Source of the DNA: Morella rubra
Lineage: Eukaryota > Streptophyta > Magnoliopsida > Fagales > Myricaceae
Reading direction: 5' to 3'
DNA: 64,000 nt
Assembly: GCA_003952965.2 (NCBI GenBank)
Contig: CM025854.1
Coordinates: 22,910,721 to 22,974,720, forward strand
Position numbers and translations under genes: made by a program
The notes under the pieces: generated by a model
Seen by the model: the letters and a program-made list of their open reading frames with translations, nothing else
The model's database searches: none
What the model was told of the DNA's origin: nothing
In this document: piece by piece, positions 45,211 to 58,800 of the stretch
How positions within the stretch are numbered: position 1 is the first letter of the stretch
How the letters are laid out: each line of letters opens with the position of its first letter

Positions 45211-48200
45211 TCAAGCATTTATTTCAGAGTTGCACTGATGCTCTCTGCTGCAGCTTCTTCTGCCCCAAAACATGCTTGAACAACTGGGTCTCTCCAGTCT
45301 TGGCCCTTCCATCTTATCATGATCCATTGACGGTGCTTGAGAACGACGAGGTGATTCATCCTGTGATTCCACCTCCCGAGTTTCAAATGATGGGCATGGA
45401 CCATCATTGCAGGTACATAAAGGAATGGCAACAGAAGGAAATGGACTGCAAGTGACAGGACAGAATATATCAGAAGAAACTGAAGCCACACGATTCTTCC
45501 GGATCTCTGGTGTACGAGCTGGAGATTGACGGTCAAGGTCACGAGGGTGAAGCATGCATGGGGTACAGAGGCCGAGAGATATATGTAGTTTATTTTCTTT
45601 TGCTGGAGAACCTGGCATTTTGACGAAAGATATAATTCCATATCTGCATAGAGGGCAGGGAATGGACCCAGGTGGGCCCACCAATTCGGAAGGAATGTTG
45701 CACGTTGAGCAAAGATAGAGAGCACATTTTATGCAAAGCTCGTGTCCACATCCTGAAATAATAAATACATCAATAGATAAGTGGAAGAGTTACACCAAGT
45801 GGCAAAAAATTGCTGTTAATATTTGGCTTCATGAAAGAACTCTAAAGCTGAGTTACGAAGATTCAACAATTAATCCAAAACTAGTTATAAAAAAATGGGA
45901 AAAATACACTTTTCAGTTTTCACCCACAAACTACCGGGGTAGTGACACATTGCACCCCAAACTACCATCTTTAAGACATTGCACCCTCAAACTATCAATG
46001 TTAGACACTTTGCACCCTAAACTACCCACTTTGACACATTACACCCTCCAACTACTAATATTAAACACTTTGCACCCTCCATTTGACAATAATACCCTTG
46101 AAAAATTAATGAATTGACAACAATATCTTCAATATATGTAAAATGGGTCAAGGGCATTATCGTCATTTTAGTATGAAAAATTGATAAAGGGTGCAAAGTG
46201 TCAAAAATTGGTAGTTAGAGGGTGCAATGTGTCAAAATTAGTAGTTTAGGGTGCAAAGTGTAAAATCTATGGTAGTTTATGGGTGAAAAATGTATTTTCC
46301 CCTAAAAAAATCGTATATACATACAGGAAAAATCAGCTCAGCCCCTCAGTTTGGCAGCCAAGAAGAGTACAAGACAACCCCCCCTTTCTCTCTCCTCTTC
46401 CCCCTCTTTTTTCTCCTCTAGGTGACTTCTCTCTCTCTCTCTCTCAAAAAGTCCATTTCCCTAGTGAGTGGCATTCATCGATCGTAGAAATCTCAGTTGA
46501 CTTTCTTACTTTTCCCATCAACCAAAAGCACAAAACCATAATCACTAATATCTTTCAGACCGAAGGGATCGACAATGGAAGTTATTCCCTTACCAAATTT
46601 TATTAAAAGTGAGAAAGCACCAAGGACAACACCTCAAAGTTCCGTAAAAATAATGTAGCTGATTTGAGCAAAGAACATTAGCAAGACTTATAAACAAGAT
46701 CAAGAATGTTTAAGTGGGATGCAAACTGTCTCAACAGATGTAGGCCAGCTTGGATCAATTTCAATAACAAACATGGTCATATTGATGGCAGCAGTCAGTT
46801 CACAATAGGTGTATGGAAAATGAACTCTAATCAGTCTAGAGAATGAAACAGAAAAACAGGACTACCATCTTCTTTGCTCCCAATATATCCTTCCTAAAGA
46901 GAGACCAGCAGTAAACAAATCCTTTTCTCCCATCAAGGTCTTTATCTGTAGACATGTAACAAATGTGGTAACATCAGAGAACGGGTCAAGGTTACTCCAG
47001 CTAGGATTCGAACCTTTAGCGTCTAAAATCATAAAAACTCAACTCAAATAATCCCTAGTCCCATCAAATAGGGGTTCAGCTAACGAACCATTTTTCTCCA
47101 TTCAGCGCTCTTTGATGTTTTCTTCCTCACTCCTTCAACCACATAAATTTTGGATTTCCTTTTTACCATCCTCAATGCCCCATCTTTGTCACATATGATC
47201 GAACTAATAATCAGCTGGCCAACTGGAAGTTAACCAACCTTGTCAATAAACTCACTTGTCCATGTTCTCAAAGGTGTAAGTAACATTCACTGCATTGAAA
47301 GAAATAGAAGCTGCAACGTGAATCCACATCCCTATCCTTCTCAATACCAATTTTATCCTCGACATACTGCAGAGGACTTTACCTCCAAGCAAAAGAACCA
47401 AAAGACCAACGTAAAACTTACATGCTTCTTAAAGTAAGGATGCTCAGAACAACTGCTATAGCTCGAAATTGATGAAATTATAACTTAAGTCTTCAGCTAT
47501 GTTATGGTGATTAAGTAAAACAAAAAGAGGAGAAGAAAAAGAACAAACCAGAACACGCATACCAGGAAAGAAACAAAAAGATTAAAAAAAAATACTAGAG
47601 ATACAAAACTATCTACTCATCCGCATGCCAGCACATGCACCCGTGAATGTCATGCACAAAAGAAAGGGAACAGACCTTCAGCAGCTACAGAACATGCTCT
47701 CTCCAAGCAGACAGCACAGACGTCAGTGTCATCAGAGGAGGTTGTTGAGGACTGCAACCCACACTCTCTACAGAGGATACACAATGCATAATCTTAGTTT
47801 CATTACTGATAAGTGTGCCTTGCCCAATCACATTATCAGGACTCAACCGTGAAGAGCAGGCCGTAGTTCAAGAAACAAAAGAGATGCTCTAGACTTCCAT
47901 AATTCACTCCCCCCACCAAAACAACAAAATCCCCAAAAAGAGGTTAAAAGTAGATTTTATGTTTTCTGAAAGGTATACGTGCAAACCATGTACCAGAAAG
48001 TATAAGTTTAAATACACCAAAATACTGTATTTAAACTAAGTTAAGCTTCCATAACTTTCTTTTCTCGCTACCTGCTTACCTTCAACTTCAGATTTTCTGG
48101 GTAAATCAGTAACAAAAATTCATGACTCATTTAAGCTATAGAAACAATTTACGTTAAGTCCTAGCAAACAATGAGCTTCAGCCAGTGTATGCAAAAAAAG

Positions 48201-50631
48201 AAAATCACGTGGTTTTGCAACCTTCAAAGGTCCTTAATTCTAAATAACATGCTCCAGAAAAGCTAGTTAACTATGATGATTGCCTGTCATCAAGTAAGTT
48301 TTATACTACTTACATCAAGGAGGACTTGACCCACTACTAACTGCACAACTAGTTCAGTTCCAAACGCTTCAACTTTGAAAATTAAGACTTCGTAGTCAGT
48401 ACCCACGAAAGTCCTCAAGTGAAATTCAGCCAAAACCAAAGGACCTCTATGAAGTTGATCATCAAATGCCAAACTTCCGTGATCTCTTTACACAAAGAAC
48501 AAGACAACACTTTTTCAGAGCCATAGGAAGCATTCTAGGCATAGTTCATCGTAAAATACCTGCCGATGTTGAGTACACTCAAGAGAGGCACTGATAGGTA
48601 ATTAGAAGGAGGGAAAGTTGGTATTATCGAGTTGGAATTGGGTGCTAGGAGTGGTTCAAGCCAATGACGCCCCCACATCCTGGCAACATCAACAGGAAGC
48701 CACCTAAAGAAAAAAAAAATTCTTTCATTCATGTCAAGTAGAATAACTAATACTAGACTGAAAATCAGAAGACCTAGGTCAGATTTTATACCCATTGCAA
48801 TTCAAAGTTATCCTACTGGCACCTCTTGCAATGAGGATCTGAAAAAGAAAGAACACCATCATTTCAAATTGATAAGAGACCGCAAATATGTTTAAAAAAC
48901 AACAAGGCTAATAGTCTTGCCTGACAGCATTTCAGATTACCCCCGCAAGCAGCATAGTGCAGTGGTGTGCTTCCAGCGCCTGGAAATATGTTCTCATACT
49001 TCAGTTTGAAGCATGAACAAGAAGCAACCATCACAGATACATGCTACTAAACTTAAGTATGGACCATACCAATCAAATCCATGGATGTCCCGTAATGAAA
49101 TGTCACAGCTGAGACATTTGAATGCAGGTCAAGTAGAAGTTGTACACACTCAAAATAGCCGTTCAATGCAGCCATGTGAAGAGCAGTGATACCACCATCA
49201 GCCGCCTTATTAACAAACTTGGACAGCACACTGCACTGGATAAACATAAATATATAGCAAGAATAGAATGTCCAAATGGAAGGACTCTGTGGCATGCTAT
49301 AATCACTATGTATGGGCAGATATCTTATCTGATCATAGCTTGCCCAATCAGTTATTCACCCAAGGGGATGTCTCGTTTTTGTTCTTGTTAAGTGGGTAAT
49401 CTTCTATGGCTAACGAAGCACTTAAGCTCTCAAAATCTTACAAAAAGGAATAAACCCATTTTATTACCATTTGCAAGTTAAAATCCTAGCAACATCTACA
49501 TGTATAATAAAACAGTTCCAGACCCACACCTTTGGTCATACTTATTCTTCACATCAGGTGCATCACCTCTATCACCATTAGTCTGTGTATGCATAGCTTC
49601 AAAAGGAGCACTTGGAACAAAATCAGCCATAACAAGCCTTATACATCTCGGATGGCCATTTATGGCTGCAAAATGGAGTGCTGTCCTCCCACTAAGATAA
49701 TCTGCCCTTATTACCTGTAACAAATGAAAAAGAGTTCAAAACTAGTTTTCCTTGACAACACCTACAAAATATAAGCATAAACCGAACAAAGGTATAAGGA
49801 TGAAATCTGACACCAAAGCATTGACCATCCCTTTGGCTTAGGACTCTACTCGGAAATAAATAATAAAGAAACATGTTGGAAGCAGCAAAGATGGTTTAAG
49901 TAAAAAATATATATACATAAACTAAACTAAACTCACATTGCATCTGAAGAGAAGAAGAGTCTGCACAACTTCCCAGTGCCCATATCTACAAGCTTGCATC
50001 AATGCCGTCTTCAAATACAAAGGCAAATAAACAGTAATGTCAATGACCCAAGTCATATAAACAAATACAGTGGACGATTAATCAGTTTATCCTAGATTAT
50101 GGGTTTGCTTGAATTTTGTTCATAATTGATTCTACACATCCAGTAATATGTTGTACATTGATTCTAAACCGTATGCGCGTATCGAATAATACCAAATAAA
50201 GAGTCAGCAATATAAAACAGGACCGAGACGAGAAAACCACCAAATCTCGTACCTGTCCGCAGTAATTCCTCGAATTCACATCAGCTCCATTCTCAAGCAA
50301 CAACGCCACAATCTATTCCAACCCACATACCCAAAACAATAAAACAAAAAATTAAAAACAATATACTTAAATGATAGTCAGGAGACTAAAATAGAAAAGA
50401 TCAATAGTGACAGCTGCTAGATGAAAATAGAAACTTGAAAGAGGGAAAGATAACCTCGTTGTGGCCCTTAGCAGCGGCAAAATGGAGAGGGGAATTAAGG
50501 CCACCGAAGGTGGAGTACTTGGCCAGGCACGGGTTGCAGTCCAATAGCATTTTGGCCTCGATCAAATCGCCGTCTCGTGCCGCCGATACCAGCCTCTCAC
50601 CGGACGCAGAGCACCCAAATGAATTGCCCAT
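45211..50631 (-). CDS. XBAT33: XBAT33-like ankyrin-repeat RING E3 ubiquitin ligase
   Basis: Ten exons, in transcript order: 50631-50455, 50312-50253, 50008-49937, 49714-49530, 49230-49070, 48979-48921, 48838-48792, 48703-48560, 47767-47676, 45752-45211. They total 1539 bases, or 512 residues, with every junction in phase. [12 protein letters not shown] at the start suits N-myristoylation at Gly2 with possible acylation at Cys7, hence membrane association. Ankyrin repeats run from about 46 to 290 ([49 protein letters not shown]). A C3HC4 RING follows, with ligands C319, C322, C334, H336, C339, C342, C365 and C368, then a Ser-rich tail ending [13 protein letters not shown]. The [18 protein letters not shown] segment fits Arabidopsis XBAT33 better than XBAT31 or XBAT32. 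The family transfers ubiquitin to targets; XBAT32 acts on ethylene biosynthesis enzymes. The intron after exon 6 uses a GC donor. A MITE sits in the last intron. Confidence 0.92.
45897..46302. mobile_element. Mutator-like MITE in last XBAT33-like intron
   Basis: Both sides carry the perfect 9-base duplication TAAAAAAAT (45888-45896 and 46303-46311). The ends are inverted (GGGAAAAATACAC at left, GTATTTTCCCC at right) and the arms consist of degenerate repeats of a unit like CACTTTGCACCCTAAACTACC. A 9-base duplication with long inverted repeats fits a non-autonomous Mutator-like element. It has no coding capacity. Confidence 0.8.
46980..47090 (-). repeat. B-box-bearing tRNA-like relic
   Basis: On the minus strand GGTTCGAATCC, a perfect tRNA B box, is at about 47001-47011. 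A convincing A box or cloverleaf was not found, so this may be a SINE fragment or chance. Confidence 0.25.
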
Positions 50632-53600
50632 TTCTGTCTGTCTGTCTCTCTCCCCCTTGTGCGCGTGTATGAGGGTGCGCTTCGGAGTGGGAACGAATAT
50701 ATTAGGTCAACCGTCGTACAACATATTCAAAGACAAGAAATAAGAAATTCAACGGAAGGCCCAAGAGGTTTTGAATTCGAACGGAGTACCGGAGATGGTG
50801 ACGCGGCACTTCTCTCTCTCTCTCTCTCTCTCTCACCCCCCGTTTCCCTCACTCTGTGTCCGTATTTGTGAGTGTAATGGGTTGCTTGTGTTCATGTGCT
50901 TTGAGACCTTCTTCGCTGCAGTTGTTATTGGTGGGGCTTACGGGGACACAACAGGAGGAGAAGAGACAAGGAAACCGAGACGACAAGTAAAAGACATAAA
51001 AATACCTGTGAAGGCAACCACTTTACCTTTTCCGTTTTTTCTTTTTCCTCCAACCTTTTCCATTTTCTTGTTTGTCGTGATTTTAGAACTAAAATAATAG
51101 TAGATCAGCGGCCAGTTTCCGTGTTTGATGTATGTTTGAGTGAATTCTTGCAGTGACGTGCATATACGGTACAAATCCTTAAGATTTATGGCTGTATTCT
51201 TAGAAAGTAATTAATTTTAGACATGGAAAATATATTAATTTAACTGTATTTAAGTCATTTCCAAAAAAAGACTCCTAAAGGTTGTGATGAAGGAAGGTTT
51301 ATCGATGACGCAAACTTATGCTTAATTTTAATACAATGTAAAGATATATGTGTCCTTGGAGGATATGAGTATGTTACAGTACATCCACATAAAATAGCAC
51401 AACGAGCTGGCTTTTATAAACCCTCTGAATATCACTTAAACTTATTAACAATTGTGGTTTATTTCATCTTTGTCGTTCTGTATTGATGACGAAAATAGTG
51501 ACAATATTTTACTATGAGAAAGATGCTTTTTTTTTTTTTTGTCAATTTATTGGTCTACTGTATGGAATCTGAGGTAGCTTTTTTTTTATTACGTGGCAAT
51601 AGTTTTTTCTAACAATTATAAGTGATAGAAACCATAGAAGTAAAGATTTAATATATTATATGTCAAGGATTTAGAATGAATTAAAATTTATTATAGGATC
51701 GTACGTAGAATTTATATATTATATCTCTATTTTTCTAATATCAGAATTATAAAATAATTTTAAAAAATAAAATAAAATAAAAGAAAAATATTCTAAAATT
51801 TTAAAATTAAATATATTTTTTAATATTATCTAAAAATAATTATAATACACATACTAATAAAATTAACACTATCTAAAAATTCTTAAAACACCGAACAATT
51901 TTAAAAAAACATTCTAACCAGCCATACTCTAAAAGTGCCGTTAAACCGTGGACCGCCTGCAACACAAAAGCTCATTGACTAGTGCGACACCTGTCCAATA
52001 TCCGAACACAAGCCTCGAAAAAGTGGCCCACGTGGATGCACCCGTGTCTAAAACGGAAAACGGAGAACGGAAGACTGGAAGTCCAGACGGAGGCGCGTGC
52101 GCCCTCGGTTTTCTCAAAAGAGATGAGGCACTCCCAAGATCACGATAATCATGTTCGCGACCAAAAAGTAGAAGCGTGAAGAAATCGAGAATAATGGGAT
52201 CTTTATTAGCGTCAGGAATAGGAAAAGTGGGACACAGTCAGTCAGTGGTCCAGAATCGGACAGGGGATGGAAGGCCCAATGTTAAAAAGAAACAGGATTG
52301 GATAGTTGGGAAATTTAAGCGAACTGCGTACTATCACGTACGAAGGTGTAGGTGGGTTCAAACCTACTGAATTTACCCATAACTTTACGCAAGGGATTAG
52401 GTGCATTTCGGTTGGGGGACCTGAGGGGCGTGGACTGGCATTTAGGGAGTGAAAAAATAAAGCCACTTGGAAGGCAAGCAAGTAGAAGCAGGGAAAGAGG
52501 TAGCAGTTTAAAAGTAAAAATTACAAAAGAATTCCTCCCGCCGAGAAATGTAGGTCGATGGAGAGTAGTTAACGACAAAATAGGAATTAAAAATTGTCAT
52601 TAATATCTCATTTGGCGATCAAATTAAGCTGTTATGGAATTATCTTTAAAATCCTCACTCAGATGTTCTGAAATCCTAAATTGTATATTGCATAAATTTA
52701 TTATAACACGACTAAAATTAAGAGAACCTAATCTCAATTTATAAGAACATGATCCTAATTCATGTCAGGAGCAGTTCAACTAGATGGAATAAAAAAGATG
52801 GTTACATTGGGTTGTGAAATTGGGTGACTTCTTTATGAGTTATTGATGTCAAACGAGATATAACTAGTGGCTATGACTTAGATTTTAGTGGTGTGCTACT
52901 TCTAAAGTCTTAACTTGAAAATTAAGTGCTATAGCTGGCTGTCCAATTTGTGTAGAATGAAGGACTGTATAGATTTCAAAATTAGCTATATTACATGTAA
53001 GCTGTGCGATACCTATTTAAGAAAACAAAAAAGTAGCCAGGAATTTTAATGGATTGGGATAATTTAGTAATATGTCTCTTTTAATGCACTGGTTGGTACG
53101 GGGATGCTTCTATCAGACGAGCTAGGAAAAGGATTTGTAGAGGGCCCAGAGTTGTCAAAGCGGCTATGGCCATTGACCCCCTCAAAATATTTGTCCAAAT
53201 AAAAAAAGAAACCTTCTCTGGCCTTCTGGAATCTGAATCGGTCCTTCCTAGTTTGCTTGAGTCTGAAAAGCGAGTGCTTTTTTTTAAACAAAAACAAGCT
53301 GTATATTTGTAAAGTTTGACCCAAAAGTATTCCATTAAAGAAAAAAATCCAATCTTTTTATTTTTCTCAAATCTGGAGTTACTCTCAAAACTCAAAACTT
53401 AAATAGATTTAAATTTTGAAAAACCGGAGATGTCGGTTTCCCTCAACTCGGGTGCAATCATGCAGGGGTTGTGAGAAGATATGGACCGCTTGAGGAAGGT
53501 CGCTAGGCTGGCCTTGGGTTTTGATTGGCGTTTCGGCCGAAACTCTAAGCTTTTCCAAGGCAGGCTCCAAGTTCCAATGGCACTAAGAGCACGAGTGATG

Positions 53601-56600
53601 CCAACTGTCTATGGTGGAGAGGAAGGACCAGGAAGAATTAAATGAGTAATAAAACGGAAGCAGCGGTAGAGAAGCGTGGCATGGAAAAATAAACTCTTTA
53701 CCCGAGACCATGCCATGACAATTAACAACCTAATTTCGCTGAGGCCCGAGGGGTTTCGTAGGGGAATGATTTTCAGAGGCAGTTCTTGGAATTAGATCAA
53801 ACCTCGGGGAAGTTTAGGTTTATCGCAGCTGTCCAAGGCAAAACCGACCGTTAAGGAAGGATCTGGAAATTGACATCGATACAGTTATCCATTCAAGGTT
53901 TAAAGTAATAATTCCAGCAGTATCAGTTTAGAGGAATCGTGGCTGGCTGTATTACATTATTACATCGTCGGAACTCTCTCTCTCTTGCTCGTCCTTTTCA
54001 AACAAAAAGGGAAATCGATGCCCTGCAAACAATGCTAAAGATGAGTTCTAAGCACGCCAAGAGTTTGACGTGTGCGTGCATACATCCCAAACAAATTACA
54101 TTAAAATACACTTTGGTCAAACTAATGGGGGGAATAACAACCTTAAAATACATGGATTAATTAGATTATTAAAGAGTATCCAATACCTGACCATTTAGAT
54201 GGGATGACAACCCCAAGCAATCTCATGCCCGTTGAATTTCCAAGGGCAAATATGGACTTCCCCAACAATGGAGCCAGGAATTGAGAGATGATGATGCATG
54301 CATGGTAGCTTAGTTGCCTTATAAAATGCTGCTAGCTGCTCCCCATTAGACGTCAAGATATATAAGATATTAACTCATCACAGCTTGTTAGCTAGATTCA
54401 GTAGCAGTCACCCTCAATATTATGTATATCTCTTCAGATCAGGCACCAGAATTAGTAAACTACCATTCACAAGGATTCATCCGTTAATATCTATATATAT
54501 ATATATAGTCATTTCAACCCTACCAAGTATCCAGGGACCAGGGTTCCCTATATTATATTATAGTTCTTCACAGTCACCATAATTTTTATGTTGCATGGAG
54601 AAATCAAGGTATAAAATAAAGACGAGTTCTCCGATCCTTATCATGTTTGATCAATATGCATTGAATCTTCTGAAAAGACAGATTTATAAAAAAAAATAAC
54701 ATAGACTATACGTCCCTTCGTAAGGCAGAGACAAATGAAGCCGCGTTTACATGATTTCGTAGGGAACAGCTAGCCAAAGGATCATGATTCATTATTCATT
54801 GGGCTGGCCATCTGGTAATTTAGTCCTCTTCGATGATGTTGAAAGATGAGATCTGAATCGAGACAAGAATTGCACGTTCCGTCCCAGCGTCGTGTTATCT
54901 GCAATGAATCTAGACAAGAATATATTGCCTTCTGCTAGCTGTTAAATTTCCAACATTTTTCTTTTATATATATGAAGAGCATTAGCAATTTAGCACGAGA
55001 AGTAAAAGCGCTCTGTCTTTTCCTCTTAACAAAAAGAAAATATCGAGTTCAACACATGGAGATCAAAGAAAGTGGCTCTGTCATTTGAGCAAGACGCTAA
55101 CTCTTAAGATATGACCAAAAAATAATAAAACATTTTGTCACAAATCTTGTGATATTCCAGGAATGTCCAAGAATTATCTATTTATTATCATTTGTTACTT
55201 TTTATTATTAGCTATTAGGATAATTAATTAATTCAACTACGACAAGTACCAATTAATTTGAATAATAGTCGTACTAGATCAACTATTAGACTAGAGATCA
55301 TTTCCTAGATTTGGAGTTTTATTGCATTCTTATAAATATAATATCGATTATCAATGGAGGAAGCAAACGTTATTCATGAATTACATTGTTTACTGCATTA
55401 GGAGGCCTAGCTCCTTCGAAGAGCTAAAAATTTTTTTTTTTTTTTTCTTTTCCTTTTTCTTTGCATTGAGTTTCAAGAGCCTAGATAATAAATTTTCAAT
55501 TTTTGTAACATTAAGTTAGAAATTACAATTGATAGCATAACACAAAAGTGAAGTTGGTCCGCGTCACCTCAGTAAGGTGTATATATAGTTATCAAGGCAT
55601 ATATTGCTCCATTTGCTTTCCAAGGGAGACGCAACTTCAAGGTTTAAGACCAAATCAGAAATTGTTTAGGCCGTTGACAGGTGTAATGGTAGGTGTTAAA
55701 GAGTATAAAAACGCATCAAAACCTCTTGTTAAGAGGCCGGTCACTAGGGGAAACCATTACCACTACCTACCTTTTTTCGCATTCACGGAACTTAGGTAAG
55801 ATGTGGCCACAAAATCTTTTCGGCCCCACATGTTTGAAGCTTTGATGTCTAATCCACCCAATTCCGACCTAACTTGCACACTCTTCTCCTCATTAGACGT
55901 AGCTCCTCACTTTAACATTAACTTGTCGTTGCAGGTTTGCAGCTTAATTACCAAATGCTTGCTTTCGATTGTTTAATTTGCTTTTGCTCCGCCTCAGCTA
56001 CTACAGACTGCAGCAAATAGCTAGCAGTTACAGCATTTGTACCTGATTCTCCCTACTGTTCTGTTCCTTCTTCTGTATTCCTATTTTTCACATACGCACA
56101 CAAATATTCCTTTGTTGTAATTACTTAAATAATTTTGTTTGTCATAGGCTTTTGTGTTTTCATATCCCCGGGGGAAAGGCGTCTATTTCTACTAGAAGAC
56201 CAGAACCCTATGTATGGTCTACTTTTGTTAGTACTTTTTAAGAAAATCTCAAGTCCACTTCTTTAGTTATCAGCCTTGAGTGCTTATGAAGCAGGTCATT
56301 CGACTTCTGGGGATGTGAATTGGCATTTCAAGGCCGTTGATTTTTTAGATATTCTCTGACAAGGCAAGAAATGCAAATATGTTACACACGTGTGATATAC
56401 GAGTACAAGGTGGTTTGGGGACAATTGGAGTCCAAAGGAAGGAGCTAGAGACAATATATATTATTGTGGGGTTTCACCCAAGGGTCAGTAGGCCCACGGA
56501 CTGCGCGAATGTCTAATTCCTCTCTTGTGCTTCGTCCCCATGGGAGGGCCCAATTGATAGAAAAAACTCAACCTATTGGATTACCCTACACGACAACTTG

Positions 56601-56697
56601 ATTCTCTATAGGATAGGAGAGAACTTGTATTCATATAAAGCTAATACAGACAAATATGCTTCTGTACATTTCTGTCTACAGAGGATGAGCCTCTATT
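50632..56697. other. 6-kb gene-poor stretch upstream of XBAT33-like gene
   Basis: Includes the promoter and leader of the E3 ligase gene with a CT microsatellite (about 50812-50834). Beyond it are AT-rich stretches (51180-51920), a TA repeat at about 54491-54508, poly-T at 55430-55446, and several short frames (51948-52148, 52315-52578, 53064-53395) without recognisable domains. No RNA gene was found. Confidence 0.4.
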
Positions 56698-56705
56698 CCT
56701 CCCAG

Positions 56706-57118
56706 TAGGGCTATGCAAGCCCACCAAACCCTCACCGGCCACCGGTGGTTCTTGGTGACGATACCGGTAGTAACATATTGTTGCTACCAGTGCTCTCACC
56801 TTCATCAGGAAACCGCCAGTGAAACCAGTAGTCACCATTTAATTTTTTGTTATACAAGCGACACGTCATTTTAGTTATTATAAAGGCACAAAAAAAAATA
56901 CGAAAAAAAAAGGCCTAGTTTCTCTCTCGACGCTCCCGTCGCCCATCTCTGCTATGCCCTCTCTCGTCTCTCTCTCCTTTGGCCAAAACCGCCAATGAAA
57001 CTGTATACCGTCACCGTCAAACCAGCACCGGCAAATGCCGGTTATTGTGGCCAGTCGATGCCGATGCCGGTACCAATTTTGACCAAATTGGCACCTATAT
57101 CACCGTTAATCACCCCTA
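56706..57118. mobile_element. Non-autonomous hAT element (413 bp)
   Basis: Perfect 8-base duplications CCTCCCAG flank the insert (56698-56705 and 57119-57126). The ends begin TAGGGCTATGCAAGCC and, reading in from the right, TAGGGGTGATTAACGG, in the TAGGG style of one hAT branch. Internally, repeated ACCGGT/CCGGTA motifs and a pyrimidine-rich middle occur. No transposase is encoded, and its ends differ from the CAGNGCCGG ends of the element at 7014, so that transposase is unlikely to mobilise it. Confidence 0.82.
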
Positions 57119-57609
57119 CCTCCCAGTAGTACCGCTTTGCTGTTGTGAAGAAGCTTGAAAGAACAGCACAGGGCGTCAATGGGACAGTTTGCAGAAACAA
57201 GAATAAGTGCAATTCAGGTTTGAAAATTTTGACGAGCTAAAATTATGCAGCAACAAAGCTTAACACTTGAGAAGACTGTAGAATCCAAGGGGAAAAAAAA
57301 AACAAAAAGTATATAGAATGAAAGTTTTTTTTGCACTTGATAGGTCTGGAATACCTGGGACATTCAAGAAAGATTTTGAACCTCGCTGTCAGATTACTCG
57401 AAAGCGAAAAGTTACGCCACGGAGACAATTGAATAACGTATCCGAGCGAGAGACAGGGAGATCAGCGGATGAACCAATCTACTGCCATTTGTTTTGTGCT
57501 AGTTGTCGTCCCTCAACTGTATACATTGATGAGATGGCAGGAACTATTATTGCATTGCAGTTTCTTTGTAAGACTAAAAGCATTGCATTTCAGAATCCTA
57601 TCACAGCCT

Positions 57610-57727
57610 GAAATCTGAAGGATGATCATTGCTCGAGTAGCCATCTCCCGAAATCTGAATGATGATTATTGCTTAAGCAGCAACCTCCTGAAATCTAAAG
57701 GATGATTATTGCTTGAGCAGCCATCTA
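57610..57727. repeat. Three-copy tandem repeat, period 40
   Basis: Three units starting at 57610, 57650 and 57690 share GAAATCTNAANGATGATNATTGCT followed by NAGCAGCCATCT-like sequence, differing at a few positions. It lies downstream of the PORR gene, outside any coding region. Confidence 0.8.
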
Positions 57728-58800
57728 GAGCAAAATTGCGAGTACTTCATGCTGAAAATTTATTTCCTCCAGTTGCTCAAAATTCTTCCTCCAAACCCAG
57801 TTTATACAGAGAATACAACTGACTTAAGCCACGTTAAAAATCGAACACTTCTTATCAAGCACTCAACTCCATTAAGCATACATGTAAGCGGACAAACACT
57901 ATCCTGCCATTGTAGATCTTTAAGTAAGCATACAGCCAGAATCTCAACCATTTATTGCCAGGTGGTGGTCATGACAACCCAGAGAGCACACATGTCACTT
58001 GCCCAATAGAGTCAGTTAGATCGTAGATATCCGTTAAATGACCTCCATAATTATGCCCCGCCCAAAAGAGTCAGTCAAGACAAGTAACGGAATGATCCCA
58101 TAAGCAATCTGTCTGTCTATAAGACCCAATTTGCCATCGACTAAGCAGTAGGAATGTAGGATCTAACTCTTTTCACTTTCTAAGTGGTGAGGTAACAGGT
58201 GGAACTGAATTTCACATGCCATACAGACAATCAAACTAACCAATATAGAAATGACACCTGTTCTTTGCTGATTCTACATGAACCATTTCATCAAGTGAAG
58301 ACATGTGAAGCAGCATCTGATACAGTGCAGTCTCTTTCTAGCACAACCTTCTCAACTCAGAATTCTAAGACAATCAAAATAAGGAGGATGATCATCAATT
58401 GCTTAAAACTTTTCTGCCAATCATGGCTTCGAAATTGATACAGAAGACAATATGTAGAAATGACCAGATGGCCTATATTCTGTTGACCCGCATTTCAAAC
58501 TGAAATCACCTCAATTCCAAATATACTTCCATTTCATGGAGAAGCGAATAAAGCCTTTCGGGCCCAAGTGTTATCCTCCTATGCATGGAACTTCTTTATG
58601 ATACCAATTCCAATTGGTGGCGCTTCTTTGCCCAAAAATTGTTCATTTTTCAGTGCTGGTTCTCTTTCTGTTATGCAGCACTTTTTCCTAAGCCAACCAA
58701 CGTCAGGCCTCAACTCAAATACACTAGAGGTTATGCTTTGAAGTAGCAATTGACCAAAACTAATAAAATCCATAAATGCAGTGAAGCCACTGGCTGTATT
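57728..58800. other. 3' flank of PORR gene
   Basis: Contains the probable 3' UTR of the minus-strand PORR gene. The short frames at 57713-58009 and 58199-58438 show no family likeness. Confidence 0.4.

Noticed and set aside
45219..45725. 168-codon frame on the minus strand
   Set aside because: It is an alternative frame of the XBAT33-like last exon; the true frame carries the RING cysteines.
47001..47011. Perfect tRNA B box as evidence of a tRNA gene
   Set aside because: No acceptor stem, D arm or anticodon arm could be folded around it.
53064..53395. Overlapping minus-strand frames as a gene
   Set aside because: Two frames overlap in different phases with Phe/Lys-rich low-complexity translation; no homologue recognised.
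57610..57727. CRISPR-like array
   Set aside because: Units are directly adjacent without spacers and the genome is a plant's; it is a simple tandem repeat.
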